The position numbers and the translations under genes are program-made. A DNA stretch of 64,000 nucleotides from Primulina eburnea (Eukaryota > Streptophyta > Magnoliopsida > Lamiales > Gesneriaceae): positions 434,001-498,000 of the forward strand of contig NW_027331260.1 in assembly GCF_022965805.1 (NCBI RefSeq), in the 5' to 3' direction. Position 1 is the first letter of the stretch; each line of letters opens with the position of its first letter. Of the stretch, positions 1-10,622 are shown one piece after another. The notes under the pieces were generated by a model. That model did not search any database, had not been told where the DNA came from, and worked only from the letters and a program-made list of their open reading frames with translations.

Positions 1-922
1 AACAAGACGATTATTTACATACAGTACACTATCAAGTACCTGATATTCTGATCGATGCCCTGCTCTGACCATCGAAATCGAGTCATGAACATTCTGATCA
101 ACTTTCTGAGCTGCTTTAATTTTCAAAATCAGCTCTGATTCAACTTGAACGGCATAAAGTCGCAACGGTTTACAATCTGTCTCAAATACCAATCTAGAAA
201 GAAAGCAATCTTCAATCAAATTTGAAACACCAATCGTCGATAAGGATAAAGAACATACCTTTCGTCTCAGTGCATCAGCTGCTGCATTCGATTTTCCCGG
301 ATAGTACATGATTTCACAATCAAAATCTTTAAGCAAATAAAGACATCTTCGTTGTCTCATATTCAGCTCTGACTGTGAAAACAAATACTTCAAGCTTTTA
401 TGATCAGAATATATCTCAAACTTCTCACCGTATAGGTAATGTCGCCATATCTTCAGTGCAAAAACAATGGCCGCCAATTTAAGATCATGAATTGGGTAGC
501 GAGTCTTCTGCGGCTTCAACTGTCTCGAGGCATAGGCAATCACATGTCCCCGCTGCATCAAAACACAAACCAATCCTCTGTGAGAAGCATCGCAATAAAC
601 AACAAAATCACCAGTACCTAACGAGATAGTCAATATCGGAGCACTGGTTAATCTCTTCTTCAACTCTAAGAAGCTGGACCCGCACTCTTCTGACCAAACA
701 AACAGTGCATTCTTCTGAGTCAGCTGAGTAATCGGCTTAGCAATAATGGAGAAATCTTTAATTAATCGTCGATAGTAACCTGCTACACCCATAAAACTGC
801 GTATTTCGGGTACGGATGTCGATCTCAACCAACTGATCACGGCCTCAACTTTGCTAGGATCAACAAAAATCCCATCACCAGATATAATGTGACCCGGAAA
901 TACAACCTGTCTCAGCCAAAAC
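1..922 (-). pseudogene. R1a RT connection, RNase H and integrase N-terminus (runs off window)
   Basis: Reading the complement from about 900 to 1 gives one open frame. It contains the connection stretch [14 protein letters not shown], the RNase H start [40 protein letters not shown] and ADALRRK, then the linker before the integrase zinc region. RNase H removes the RNA strand of the hybrid. The usual Glu of HDLEL is Lys here, so one RNase H catalytic residue appears lost. The frame is interrupted only upstream at about 923. The integrase body is outside the window. Confidence 0.85.
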
Positions 923-1747
923 TCACATTTCGAAAGCTTGACATATAATTCTCAGCCTCAGAGTTCTCAATACAGTTCTCAAATGCTCAACATGATCAAT
1001 CATATTATTCGAATAAATCAAAATATCATCGATAAAAATAATCACGAAATCATCAAGATACTTCTGAAACACACGGTTCATCAAACCCATAAATACAGCT
1101 GGAGCATTTGTTAAACCGAACAGCATGACTATAAACTCATAATGGTCATACCTGGTTTTAAACGCTGTCTTCGAGATATCAGAATCTCTGACTCTCAGCT
1201 GATGATATCCAGATCTCAGATAGATCTTGGAATACACGGAAGAACCCTGCAATTGATCAACTAAATCAAATATACGAGGAAAATGATATTTATTCTTTAC
1301 CGTAGCCTTGTTCAGTTGCCGATAGTCAATGCAGAGTCTCATTGAACCGTCTTTCTTTCTCACAAACAACACTGGAGCACCCCAAGGAGAAACACTCGGT
1401 CTGATGTATCCCTTGGCCAGTAAATCTTCTAACTGCTCTTTCAGTTCAATCGGTGCCATTCTGTACAGAGCTCTAGAAATCGGAACTGTATCTGGTACTA
1501 ATTCAATGCTGAAGTCTATCTCTCGAATCGGAGGCAAACCCGAAATCTCATCCGGGAAGACGTCAGCAAACTCACATACCACTGGGAGGTCTGCCAATGA
1601 TGGACTCGACTTCAGTACATCTACTGAATAGACAAGGAATCCTTCTGCTCTTTTCTGTAATAGTCGAGACATAGATAACGCAGATATCAAAGGAACCCTT
1701 ACCGTACAATTTCCATTCATCAGCCATATCAGGTCTGAATCGTACAA
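923..1747 (-). pseudogene. R1a reverse transcriptase domain
   Basis: RT copies element RNA into cDNA. Visible family motifs in order: the N-terminal [16 protein letters not shown] region, [20 protein letters not shown], the palm motif region, and FIDDILIYS with the catalytic Asp pair. The first catalytic Asp, normally in [11 protein letters not shown], is Tyr here ([12 protein letters not shown]). The same change is in R1b. The frame closes at 923 by a frameshift; the connection domain and RNase H resume in another frame. Confidence 0.9.
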
Positions 1748-2102
1748 TCTTATGGAAACTGTCTACAGTAGCTCTGTACTTGGTCAGCATATAAATACCG
1801 ATAATATAATCAAAATCAGACAACCCAAGTACAATATAATATAGCTCAATCTCATGCCCGTCATACTGTAGCATACAATGTTTCACAGAATTCACTGATA
1901 TCAAACCTGTCCCCAATGGAGAAGAGACAAACACTACATCAGATAAAGACTCAACAGGAAATGCATCACTCAATGCAAATCGTTCAGAAATAAATGTATG
2001 AGAAGCACCCGTATCAATCAATACGTAAGTAGGGTAACCACAAAGAGAACAGTTACCTGCAACAACATCATCTGGTGCTTCCTGTGCCTGTTCCTCAGTC
2101 AA
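1700..2102 (-). pseudogene. R1a aspartic protease domain
   Basis: Retropepsin-like protease that would cut the Gag-Pol polyprotein. The frame (open 2102-1572) contains the active-site string LIDTGASHTFIS, and further on the conserved stretch [10 protein letters not shown] that ends the domain in this family. The true reading leaves this frame near 1745 after YGKG and continues in the RT frame, so one frameshift separates protease from RT. R1b has the equivalent domain with DTG changed to DMG. Confidence 0.85.
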
Positions 2103-2269
2103 AACAAATACTCTGGCCTGCTGTCTAGGAGGTTGGCTAACTGTCTGGATTCCTCCTGGCCTTGGCTGTGAGTGGGCTAGTGCTGGCTGGAAAGAATGAA
2201 CAGCTGATGATCATATATCAGTCTGAGCCACTGATCTAGCTGATTCTGCTCTCTGGGATCCATGGGAAC

Positions 2270-3163
2270 CTTTCTGTGGACATAATCTAGAGAAATATCC
2301 ATGCTGTTTGCACATACGGCAACTACCAATCACTCCCTGGCATTGCTCGGTCGGATGTCTCCCTCCGCAAGTTCTGCAATAAGCCCCGGTATAATTCTGG
2401 CTCTGTCGGGAACCACTGAAGTTAGAAGAACTGCTGCCAGATTTCTTAAACTATCTTCCTCTTGCTTTCAGATAGTCTTTCTTCCCACCACTTGTGCTAC
2501 CACTCTCAAATCTGGGAGGGGGTTGCTGTGGTCTCGGTGCTTGAGGAACATACGAAGCTCCCTTCTATCTCATCAGACCCGCTTCGGCTTCTTTGGCTCT
2601 GTTCAGGGCATCAGCAAAATTATTTGGTCGCCCGGTGTTCACCAATGTAAAAATCTCAAGATTCAACCCATTGATAAACTGATCAGCAACAGCTTCGTCA
2701 TTCTCGGCAACATGTGGAGCAAATCGTAGCAAGGTAGAGAACTTGGCACATACTCTTCAATGTTCAGCTGACCCTGTCTCAAATTTGCAAACTCTGCACC
2801 CTTGTCCTTTCTGTATGACATTGGGAAAAATCTTTGATAAAATTCAGTCTTAAAGATGTTCCAGGTAATATTCGTACCTCGATGCTCCAACGCTCTCTTG
2901 GTTGTGAGCTACCAATTCTTCGCAACATCATGCAACTAGTTCCCAATCAATCGGACTCTTCACTCATCTGTGTATTCCAAGGAATCAAACAGCATCTCAA
3001 TGTCATCTAACCAACTCTCACAGTCAACAGAAGTCTCTGTTCCTTTCAGGGTTGGCGGTTTGAACGACTGAAATCTCTTCAGTAGCGTTTCCATCGGTGT
3101 TGCTGTCACATCCATCGGATTAGCTGAGGTACTGCCTTGTTCTGGGATTCGTCGAGGAGGCAT
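2270..3163 (-). pseudogene. gag: R1a gag (capsid/nucleocapsid), broken
   Basis: Structural protein that packages element RNA. The frame opens at 3163 with MPPRRIPEQGSTS, the same N-terminus seen in R7. It stops at 2960, resumes at about 2890 with the capsid stretch around ITWNIFKTEFYQRFF, then shifts frame near 2740. A cysteine/histidine region follows at about 2390-2280: CRTCGGRH...EQC, then a knuckle reading CRMCKQHGYFSRLC, where the usual His is Tyr. At least one stop and one frameshift separate these parts. The order and spacing match the R7 and R5 gag copies, so the identification is firm although no intact protein can be made. Confidence 0.85.
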
Positions 3164-3422
3164 ATCTGATTATCAAAAGGGTTAGCAATCAAATCTGACA
3201 AATCTGTATCATCCCCTTTCTGATCATCTTACCTCTGATCAAGAATCGGTTCTGATTCATTCTCGATAATACATGTTACCAATTCAAATCAGATAATCAG
3301 GTAAACATGTATTTCAAAGCAGTAAAACATGCTAGCAATCAAAAGCAAAGAAAGAAAACTCATTCTACTCCGCTCACTAGCTTCTATCTCAGTCTAAGGA
3401 ACCTACAGTTCTGGAACCTACT

Positions 3423-3434
3423 ACTCTGATATCA
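3423..3434 (-). other. R1a primer-binding site, degenerate
   Basis: Minus strand reads TGATATCAGAGT directly next to the LTR, against TGGTATCAGAGC, the sequence complementary to the 3' end of initiator tRNA-Met. Two differences suggest age. Confidence 0.6.
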
Positions 3435-3439
3435 CCTGC

Positions 3440-4193
3440 TGTGGGGACCCGGACGCTAATTCATCTCTTAATCGTTCTTGGAAATAATTGGATCAATTCA
3501 ATACACTGGGTCTAATTTTTTTTTTCTTAAATCTGGTTTTGATTATACGATGTCTAATATATCAAGAACATCATATATTAATCATATATGATTCCTTCAA
3601 TATCATATTTTCAAATCATAACAAAACTTAGTAAAACTTACGTCTGTGTGAAGACGCTAACACGAGGATCATAGAAATATATTCAGATCGAAATTCTGAC
3701 AAGCGGATCTTGCAATAAAATTCATTTCCTCTTATTTGAAGCAATTTTCTCCAGAACTTCTCATCCCTTTTCTGCCTGAATTTGCTGAAGGAATTGCAAC
3801 ATTTATACAAACACTTTGCATGAAAAAACATGTGGCTAACTCTATGCACTGCACGTCTCGCGCATATGCGCGACCCTCCTCGGCACATATGCGTGAGACA
3901 TTCTGTCTCGGCGTATGTCTTCTCGGCAGCTCGCTCATATGCGCGAGACCTACTGTCACGGCTGCACATGTTCGCGCATATGCGCACACCTCCTTCGCAC
4001 ATATGCGCGAGGTTCTCTGCCTATCTCGCGCATATGCGCGCCTCCTGCTCGCACATATGCGCGAGGGGTTCTGTCCTCACACATCAAATATCACTTGACA
4101 ACTCAAATCAAGTCTCGGAGGGGTTCTTCATAATCATATCAATTCAAAATCAATAATCACAAATTAACATGATATAAAATCTCGGGCATTACA
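3440..4193 (-). repeat. R1 LTR shared by two tandem R1 copies
   Basis: This 754-bp LTR reads TGTAATGCCC... to ...GGTCCCCACA on the minus strand. A primer-binding site and gag (R1a) lie on its left, and a polypurine tract and integrase (R1b) on its right. It therefore serves as the 5' LTR of R1a and the 3' LTR of R1b. It holds a GC-rich dyad array (3859-4063) upstream of a TATA-like box (3801-3807, minus). Its end sequence is shared with the R5, R7 and R8 LTRs. It is much shorter than theirs (1.8-2.2 kb). Confidence 0.85.
3801..4063 (-). promoter_or_regulatory. R1 U3 dyad array plus TATA-like box
   Basis: Copies of CGCGCATATGCGCG, exact or degenerate, have CATATG cores starting at 3863, 3886, 3912 (as CGTATG), 3936, 3977, 4000, 4031 and 4054. 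They fall into four pairs with 23, 24, 23 and 23 bp between starts. On the minus strand a TATAAAT at 3807-3801 follows about 50 bp downstream of the last dyad, with an AGCCAC and a CATGCA between. This layout is that of a U3 promoter. The binding factor is unknown. Confidence 0.65.
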
Positions 4194-4208
4194 TTTCTCC
4201 CCTCCAAG
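4194..4208 (-). other. R1b polypurine tract
   Basis: Minus strand reads CTTGGAGGGGAGAAA immediately before the LTR start TGTAATGCCC. This is the expected second-strand primer site. Confidence 0.85.
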
Positions 4209-4278
4209 ATACGATTTCGTCCCCGAAATCACAGACAATCAAATCATATCAAATAAGAAGGTATAATAGAAACTGAAT

Positions 4279-5492
4279 AGAAAAATCACATCAATTAAAC
4301 AACTCGGGAAATCTCTGTCTCATATCTGATTCAGTTTCCTAGGTAGCTTCTTCAATGCTATGACGACTCCACTGAACTTTCACAAGCGGAATAGTCTTCG
4401 TTCTGAGTAGCTTTTCTTTACGATCGAGAATCTAGATCGGCTTCTCGAAGTAACTCAGTGTCTCATAAAGTTCGGCCTCGCCTGGCTGAATAATATGAGA
4501 TGCATCAGGAATATAATTCCGCAATAAAGACACATGAAAGACATCATGTATTCCAGATAGAGAAGACGGTAATGCGAGTCGATAGGCACGATCTCTTATC
4601 TTCTCGAGAATCTTGTACGACCCAATATAATGTGGAGACAACTTCCCTTTCTTGCAAAATCTGAAAACTCCTCTGAAAGGTGAAATCTTCAAGAAATACT
4701 CTGTCTCCTGCCTCAAATATCACTGGTCTACGTCGAACATTGTTATATTTGTCCTGTATGTCCTGAGATGTCTTCATTCTCTTCTGAATCAGCTTCACTT
4801 TTTCAGTCACCTCTCGAATCATATCAGGTCCAATCTCAGGTTCCTCCGATATATCATCCCATTACAGAGGGGATCTACACTTCTTGCCGTACAACGCCTC
4901 AAACGTTGCCATCTCAATACTCGTCTGATAGCTGTTGTACGAAAACTCGCAAAACGGCAAAGATTCTTGCCAACTAGTGCCAAAATCTAGCACTACAGCT
5001 CTAAGCATATCCTCCAGTGTCTGGATAGTCCTCTCTGGTTGTCCGTCGATCTGTGGATGATATGCGGTACTCAGATGTAACTTTGTACCTAGAGCCTGCT
5101 GTAAACTGTGCCAAAAATGCGAAGTAAACCGAGGATCACGGTTTGATACAATCGACTTCGGCACTCTGTGCACTCTGACCACTTCTCTGACATAGATCAC
5201 TGCCATCTGGTCATGTCTGTATGTCATCTTTTACGGAATAAAGCATGTAAATTTGGTCAATCTGTCAATAACGACCCAAATCGTATCACAATCTCGGGAG
5301 GAACGCGGTAACTTCGTCACGAAGTCCATGGAAATGTGATCCCATTTCCATTCAGGAATAGACAAACTCTGTAATAGACCTCCTGGTTTCTTTCTTTCCG
5401 CTTTTACCTGATGGCAATTCGGACAGTTGGATACAAATTTAGAAATATCAACTTTAATCTGTTTCCACCAAACTGTCTTTTCAAATCATTGT
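4279..5492 (-). pseudogene. R1b integrase core, C-terminus and chromodomain-like tail
   Basis: Minus-strand continuation of the R1b pol cut by R2 at 5492/17121. It carries the end of the zinc region ([13 protein letters not shown] near 5410), the core with MDFVTKLPRSS and IDRLTK, then [15 protein letters not shown], where the catalytic Asp of SDRD is Asn. The [10 protein letters not shown] stretch keeps the core Glu. After 4862 the frame shifts, and the GPY/F-like region and the tail (VKVQWSRH, EAT then a stop in place of Trp) follow to about 4279. Integrase would insert cDNA; the tail may target chromatin. Several stops and frameshifts make it inactive. Confidence 0.85.
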
Positions 5493-8400
5493 TGTAAGGC
5501 CCAAAATTAAGACAACGTAATCCAACTGCATGCAAATCTAAGAAATATGAAAAATGAGTAATTAATTACTTTTAATTGCTAATTAATTATGTGACATACT
5601 TGTTTATATGTTAAATGAGATTTTTATTGTCATCATGCATAAAATGGTATTTTTAAGGAATAGTCAAACGACGATCGAGGAACGGTGACCGAGGGCTGAA
5701 AAATGTAACATGTTTTTATTAAATAATTATTTTTAATTATTTAAAATATGGTGGTCGCTTCTAGTATTTTTGAAATTTAAGGGTTTTGAGGTGATTTTAT
5801 ACGCCGGGGCGTAAACTTTATCGGTGTTGGTTTTCAACTAAAATGCGAGATTTTTGGGCAACCCGACTAATAAATTCACATGTTTAATTAAACAAAAAAA
5901 CTTTGTATATTTTATTTAAATCCTAATTAAACTAATGGGCTTAATTAGAAGGCTTAATAGGCCTAAGCCTTAATTAGTTGAATTATGTAGTATATAATAT
6001 ATTAAACCCTATTCTAGCAACAAAAATAATCGGCCACTATTTTTTTAAATCAAAAAACTCTCCCCAACCCCCACCACACACGGCAACAGACATACACATC
6101 ACTTTGAAGGATTTTGGGAAGGGTTTTCGAAGGTAGTTAGCAAGAACAAGCCAAAGTCGTCTCCCGTTCTTCGTCGTCAACGTATATACGAGCGTATATA
6201 ACGCAAAGGCACGCCTTAATCTTCCTTTTCTCATCCATCATGTCATAATATGTTTTTTTAAAGTTTTTGTATGAAGCATGAAAACCAAAGTTGCTGCCTT
6301 TGTTTCCCTTTTTCATGATTTATGTATCTCTTATTGCATGCCATGTTACACGTTTTTTTGTTATACTAAGGGGCTGCCATGATGTCTAAGCATGCTTAAG
6401 CATAACTTTGGTATGAATTGAAGTCCCTAACACCACGCATTACTCGACAGAAATAAATAATAGAAGGAACGAGAAAAAGCTGAACCCTAGAAGCTGCTGT
6501 CAAGAGCATGGGGTTCGGTTTTTGTTGTGCAGGGGCTAGGGCTTGGTTGGCTCGTTCCAGGGGCTATCCAAGGACATGAGTGAGTCAGGGACGGAGTCCT
6601 AGCCACGCTAGGACTCGTGCTCTAAGGCAGGGAAAGATTCTTAGCAAGCTAGGACTCGCACCCGAGAAGCAAGGGAACGCGTGCAGGGTTCTGTACTTCG
6701 CACAAGCTTGGGGGCTCGGTTCAGGGGTCCTGGGCCGGGTCAATTCGAGTCCGTAGGTGGTGCAAAACAGGTTGGTTCGGTGGCTGGGTTCATGGGTAGG
6801 GGCAAGGAAGCTTGATCAAGAGTCCTTGTCCAACAAGGTGTCTTGGCCAGCTTTTGGTAAGGGGGTAGGGGGCTCGTTTTTGAGTCTAGGATGGTTTTCT
6901 TGATGAGGTTAGAGTCCAGTAGGTTAATTTAAGATGTTGGTCAAGTTTTGGACCAACATGGTTCGGGGGTAACTCGTGAAAATCGGAAGTTGGCTTGGGG
7001 TCGAAGTTTAGGTGTCATAATAAGCTCTTCAAAATAAAGAAAAATTGGAAAACGGCTAACGGGTGTCGAGTCATGGTCCATAAGGGTTAAAATAGTATAA
7101 AAAGACTAAATTATGAATTTAGGAATTTTATATTGAAGTTTGAAATTTTTCGGGATTAAAACACCGTCAAAACAATTAATTAAATATAAATGTAAATGTC
7201 TAATATTTAAACTAAATAAAATTATGGAAAAATTAATGTAAGCTTAAATAATTATTTGGGACATGTTATAGTCAATAAATCTAGAAAAAAAGTCAAAACG
7301 GGAGATTTTACGTCAAGGGGTAAAAGAGTCATTTTACACTAGAAATTAGTAAAGGTCATGGCAGTGCCCTAAATGCTGTTTTTATGGTATTATGATTATT
7401 TTAATTGTTTATAAAATGTTCATGATTAAATTATGATTTTTAAATGTCTATTTGATTTTTATGATTCAAGGAAGACATTTAAAATATATGTTGCATGCTT
7501 GGTTTCAAAATGAAAAATGCAAATATTATTCATGATTTTTCTAAACTGATGGGAATGAAAAATGTTGAAGGAAGAGAAGTGATTGTGAATAATTTGTTAA
7601 TGATGGCGATGTCGTGAGGGTGATGGTCCCAGTGGGAGCCCGACGATCGAGTTTCCATTATTGCGAATATGAGGTTATGAGGATAGGAGGTTTGAGGTAA
7701 GAATGAGAATATCGTGAGGGGAGAAGGCCCCAGAGGGAGCCCATTTATGGGAGAAGGCCCAAGAGGGAGCCCCGACGATCTTATTTTTATTCGATCATGA
7801 TAGGCCAGGGCCCAGTTGACCGATGAGAGTGTTGCTGGTGTTCCCCGCCACCCAGTATTGTGGTTACATGTAGATGGATCCATCGACTTTTGAGGTTTGA
7901 GGAAAGTCACAATTAACGATCTGAATTCAACAAAGGAAAAAGGAAAACTGTTTATGATCATGAAAAATGTTTATATCATGTCATGTTGAGGAAAAAAGGA
8001 AAAAAAAAGGTTAAGGTTTATGAAATGCAAGTCATGAAAATGTTTATTCTTAAGTTTAAGCATCATGAGAATATTTATGAAAATGATTATGTTTGAAATT
8101 TATGCATCTTCATGAAAACGATATTTTAAGTACAAGTATTTTTCACTGTTATGTTGACTGTATTACGTATTATTTGTTATAAAGATTATGGTGTGTTGAG
8201 TCTTTAGACTCACTAGATGTGATGGATGCATGTGAGGTTGAGGGAGGTCTTGACGGATGATTTGACTGGACTGATGGCACACACAACCCGAGGACCAGCG
8301 CTTCTATCTTTCCGCATTTACGATTATAACTCATGATTTATGTTAGAGATATTTAAGATTATTTATTTATGTTTTTGAGAGATTTTTGAGAGGTTTAGTA

Positions 8401-8629
8401 TGTGCTATTCTTTTCAAATTATTGCTTTCTTTAGGTTTGGTAAAACAGTAGACGATTTTATTTTGTGACTATTTCACTTGATTTTTAAATGCTAGTTGGC
8501 TGATGTTTTATTTTAAAAGGGGCAAAATATTTTATAAAAAATATTTTAGGGAAAGCCGAAGTTTAGAAAATTTTTTTAAAAAATATATTTTTAGTACTTT
8601 TAAAGCAATAAAAAGGCCGAGACGTTTCA
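5493..8629 (+). repeat. R2 5' LTR
   Basis: 3137 bp, TGTAAGGCCC... to ...ACGTTTCA. It matches 13998-17120 nearly base for base, with scattered substitutions. A TATA-like TATATAATAT lies at 5991-6000, just after a GGCCTAAGCC dyad. Other structures: a GAGTCCTAG/CTAGGACTC inverted repeat at 6594-6616, and GAGTCTTTAGACTC at 8198-8211, also found in R4 and R6. Long LTRs of this size are usual in Tekay/Del elements. No credible gene lies in it; its short open frames recur in the 3' LTR only because the LTRs are copies. Confidence 0.92.
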
Positions 8630-8631
8630 GT

Positions 8632-8643
8632 TGGTATCAGAGC
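8632..8643 (+). other. R2 primer-binding site (initiator tRNA-Met)
   Basis: TGGTATCAGAGC begins two bases after the LTR end. It is a perfect 12-base match to the usual tRNA-Met primer site. Confidence 0.92.
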
Positions 8644-8918
8644 AAAGGTCCTGTATATGGTTGTGCCACCATCAACGCCGGGAAGATCAGTCGTCAAGCC
8701 TCAAAGTTGTAAATTTTACATGCTTTATGTGATTTAATATGTAGTTACCTGCATGACGATAAGAATATTATGTTTATGATATGTGTTTATTAGCTTTTTG
8801 AGTATTTATGCTTTGCATGCTTAACTTGCTAAAATGAATTAGGACATGTCACATGATTAGAGAACTTAGATTTAACTGCATGTTGGTTACGTTAGAATTT
8901 GGAAAAAATTCAGATAAA

Positions 8919-10044
8919 ATGCCTCCTAGACGTGCACCCGTTATCGAGAATCAAGAAGAGAATAGTGTTAATCGTCGAGGGAATAGTCAAAGAAATGCAC
9001 CACCACCACCACCTCCTCCTCCAGGGGATCCTGCTACTCATGCATTAGAGGGTATGGCTCGTCTCTTCGAGCAACAATTACAGCAGCAGCATTTACAACA
9101 GCAGCAGTTATAGCTACAGTTACAGCAGATGCAGCAGCAGCTACAGAAGCCACCTAGGCCACAGCAGGATATCTATGAGCAGTTCCGGAGGCTAGGGCCA
9201 AAGGAATTTTCTGGCACCACCGATCCATTTGCTGCTGAGAGTTGGATCCGTTCACTCGAGGTACATTTTCGCTATCTGGACATGGGAGATGCCGACCGTG
9301 TTAGGTGTACTACTTATCTGCTTAGGGACGATGCTTCTTTATGGTGGGAAGGAGCTGAGCATGGTGTTGAACTTGCTACACTCACTTGGGCACAGTTCAA
9401 GGCAAAATTCTATGAGAAATACTTTACTACTGATGTCAGAGGCCGAATAAAGAGAGAATTTATGACTCTCCGTCAGGGAGACATACCTGTTGCTGATTTT
9501 GTGAAGAAGTTTGATAGGGGTTGCCACTTTGTACCCCTTATTGCCGGGGACGCGGAAGAAAAACTTAGGCATTTCATGGATGGCCCACGACCTACCATTC
9601 GGGATAAAGTTATGTTGATGCGTCCGGAGAATTATGCTATGCAGTTACTTATGCATATCAGACTGAGCAGTCCTTGAAGGACATTCTTTGAGATTCAGCG
9701 CAAGAGGCAGTACTATCAGAATAACAATCAACCCAACAAGAAGACAAATACTGGTCCTCCTAGACCTCAAGGGCCTCAAAAGCCTCAAGGTCAAGTCAAG
9801 AAGCCAGCGCCACCAAAGCCACAAAATCCTAGAGTACCAAAGCCTGCTGAGAGGAAACTATGCAAACAATGCAACCGCCCACATCTTGGCAAGTGTGAAT
9901 GGGGATCATTTAAATATTTCTACTGCAAGGAGGATGGACACAAAGCCAACGACTGCCCAAAGAGGAAAGCAGCTACTACGGCACGAGCTTATGTTATGAA
10001 TGCCGAGGAAGCGGAGGAAGAGGCAGACACTACACTCATCACGG
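8919..10044 (+). pseudogene. gag: R2 gag with CCHC region, broken
   Basis: The start ATG at 8919 gives MPPRRAPVIENQEEN, followed by a proline run and a glutamine-rich stretch. An in-frame TAG at 9111 interrupts the Gln run (CAG to TAG is the simplest cause). The capsid body (RLGPKEFSGTTDPF, SLWWEGAEHG, MTLRQGDIPVADF) runs to about 9650. A local frame slip leaves a TGA at 9675, and the original frame resumes by 9690. The zinc region at 9857-9960 reads CKQCNRPHLGKC, then YFYCKEDGHKANDC, in which the first Cys of the knuckle is Tyr. The frame reaches a GT dinucleotide at 10045, where a possible intron begins. Confidence 0.88.
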
Positions 10045-10622
10045 GTAACCTAGTCATTTAACATTTTTATATTGCTTATTATTGGGAATCAAGATTCAAC
10101 CTAGTGAAAAATTAGGTTGCATGTTCTACTTAGTTGAACTTAAGCTATGATTTTAGAAACCATGGAAAATGATTTGAATTTTGTGCCTTATTTTATGTGA
10201 AGGATGTAATGCTTCCAAATAAAAAGTTTAGGGCCAAAAATTAAAGGAAATCATAATTAAGGGGTTTAGGAAGAAATTTCGAATTTTTGGAGGGGTTATC
10301 ATGCGAATTCGATAAAATAAGGGACCAAATTCCAATATTTCAAAATATAAGGGACCTAAGTGAAATTTCTGAATTCTTATTGATCAAAAGTGCAATTCTC
10401 GAAACATAAAGGGCTAAAAGATAATTTGAAATAGTATAAGGACTTAATTGCAATTATTCGAAAATTTGGGGTCAATAATGTAAATTTCAAAAATTGAGGG
10501 ACTAAAGTGCAATTTGTTTCCAGGAATGTTTAAGTTTAACGTGCAATCTTCTTATAACCTTAGGATGATAGTAAATCCTTGAGATTCAACGCGAAAATAT
10601 TTAAATGACATCTTCACCGCAG
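10045..10622 (+). other. R2 intron-like block between gag and protease
   Basis: A 578-bp non-coding AT-rich block splits the gag zinc region from protease. It starts GTAACC (after ACGG) and ends ACCGCAG (before AGAGG). The gag frame leaves one base at the left edge and the protease frame needs two at the right edge, so exact removal restores one frame across the junction. The block holds degenerate repeats of a GGGACTAAAGTGCAATTT type at 10316-10520. No TSD or terminal inverted repeat was seen, so a later insertion is less likely than an intron or an inherited spacer. Splicing is inferred, not shown. Confidence 0.55.

Larger units (their letters stand above)
1..3439 (-). mobile_element. R1a: internal region of Ty3/gypsy element, left copy
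   Basis: Reading on the minus strand from the LTR at 3440-4193, the order is primer-binding site, gag, protease, RT, RNase H and the start of integrase, running off the left edge of the window. This is the standard Ty3/gypsy order. Its pol is close to the R1b copy at 17121-19505 (long runs match by eye), so the two belong to one family. The integrase core and the outer LTR lie outside the window. Frameshifts in gag, between protease and RT, and near 925 show it is inactive. Confidence 0.9.

Noticed and set aside
3859..4063. CRISPR-like array of repeats and spacers
   Set aside because: Repeats are 14-bp dyads with gaps of 9 to about 40 bp, in LTRs of a plant genome, with no cas genes. Spacing and context do not fit CRISPR.
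3628..4133. Open frames on both strands rich in HMRE/YAR-type repeats
   Set aside because: They are translations of the palindromic array in several frames, with no family match and no conserved frame between R1 and R5.
6037..6234. 65-codon minus-strand frame, repeated at 14543-14740
   Set aside because: The repeat is due to the two LTRs of R2 being copies of one sequence. It has no domain and lies in the probable leader region.
8632..8643. tRNA gene at the TGGTATCAGAGC sites
   Set aside because: Only a 12-base stretch complementary to the tRNA 3' end is present, with no cloverleaf; these are primer-binding sites.
10045..10622. A MITE or other DNA transposon splitting R2
   Set aside because: No terminal inverted repeats or flanking duplication were found at the edges. 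The phase match and the GT/AG ends fit an intron or inherited spacer better.
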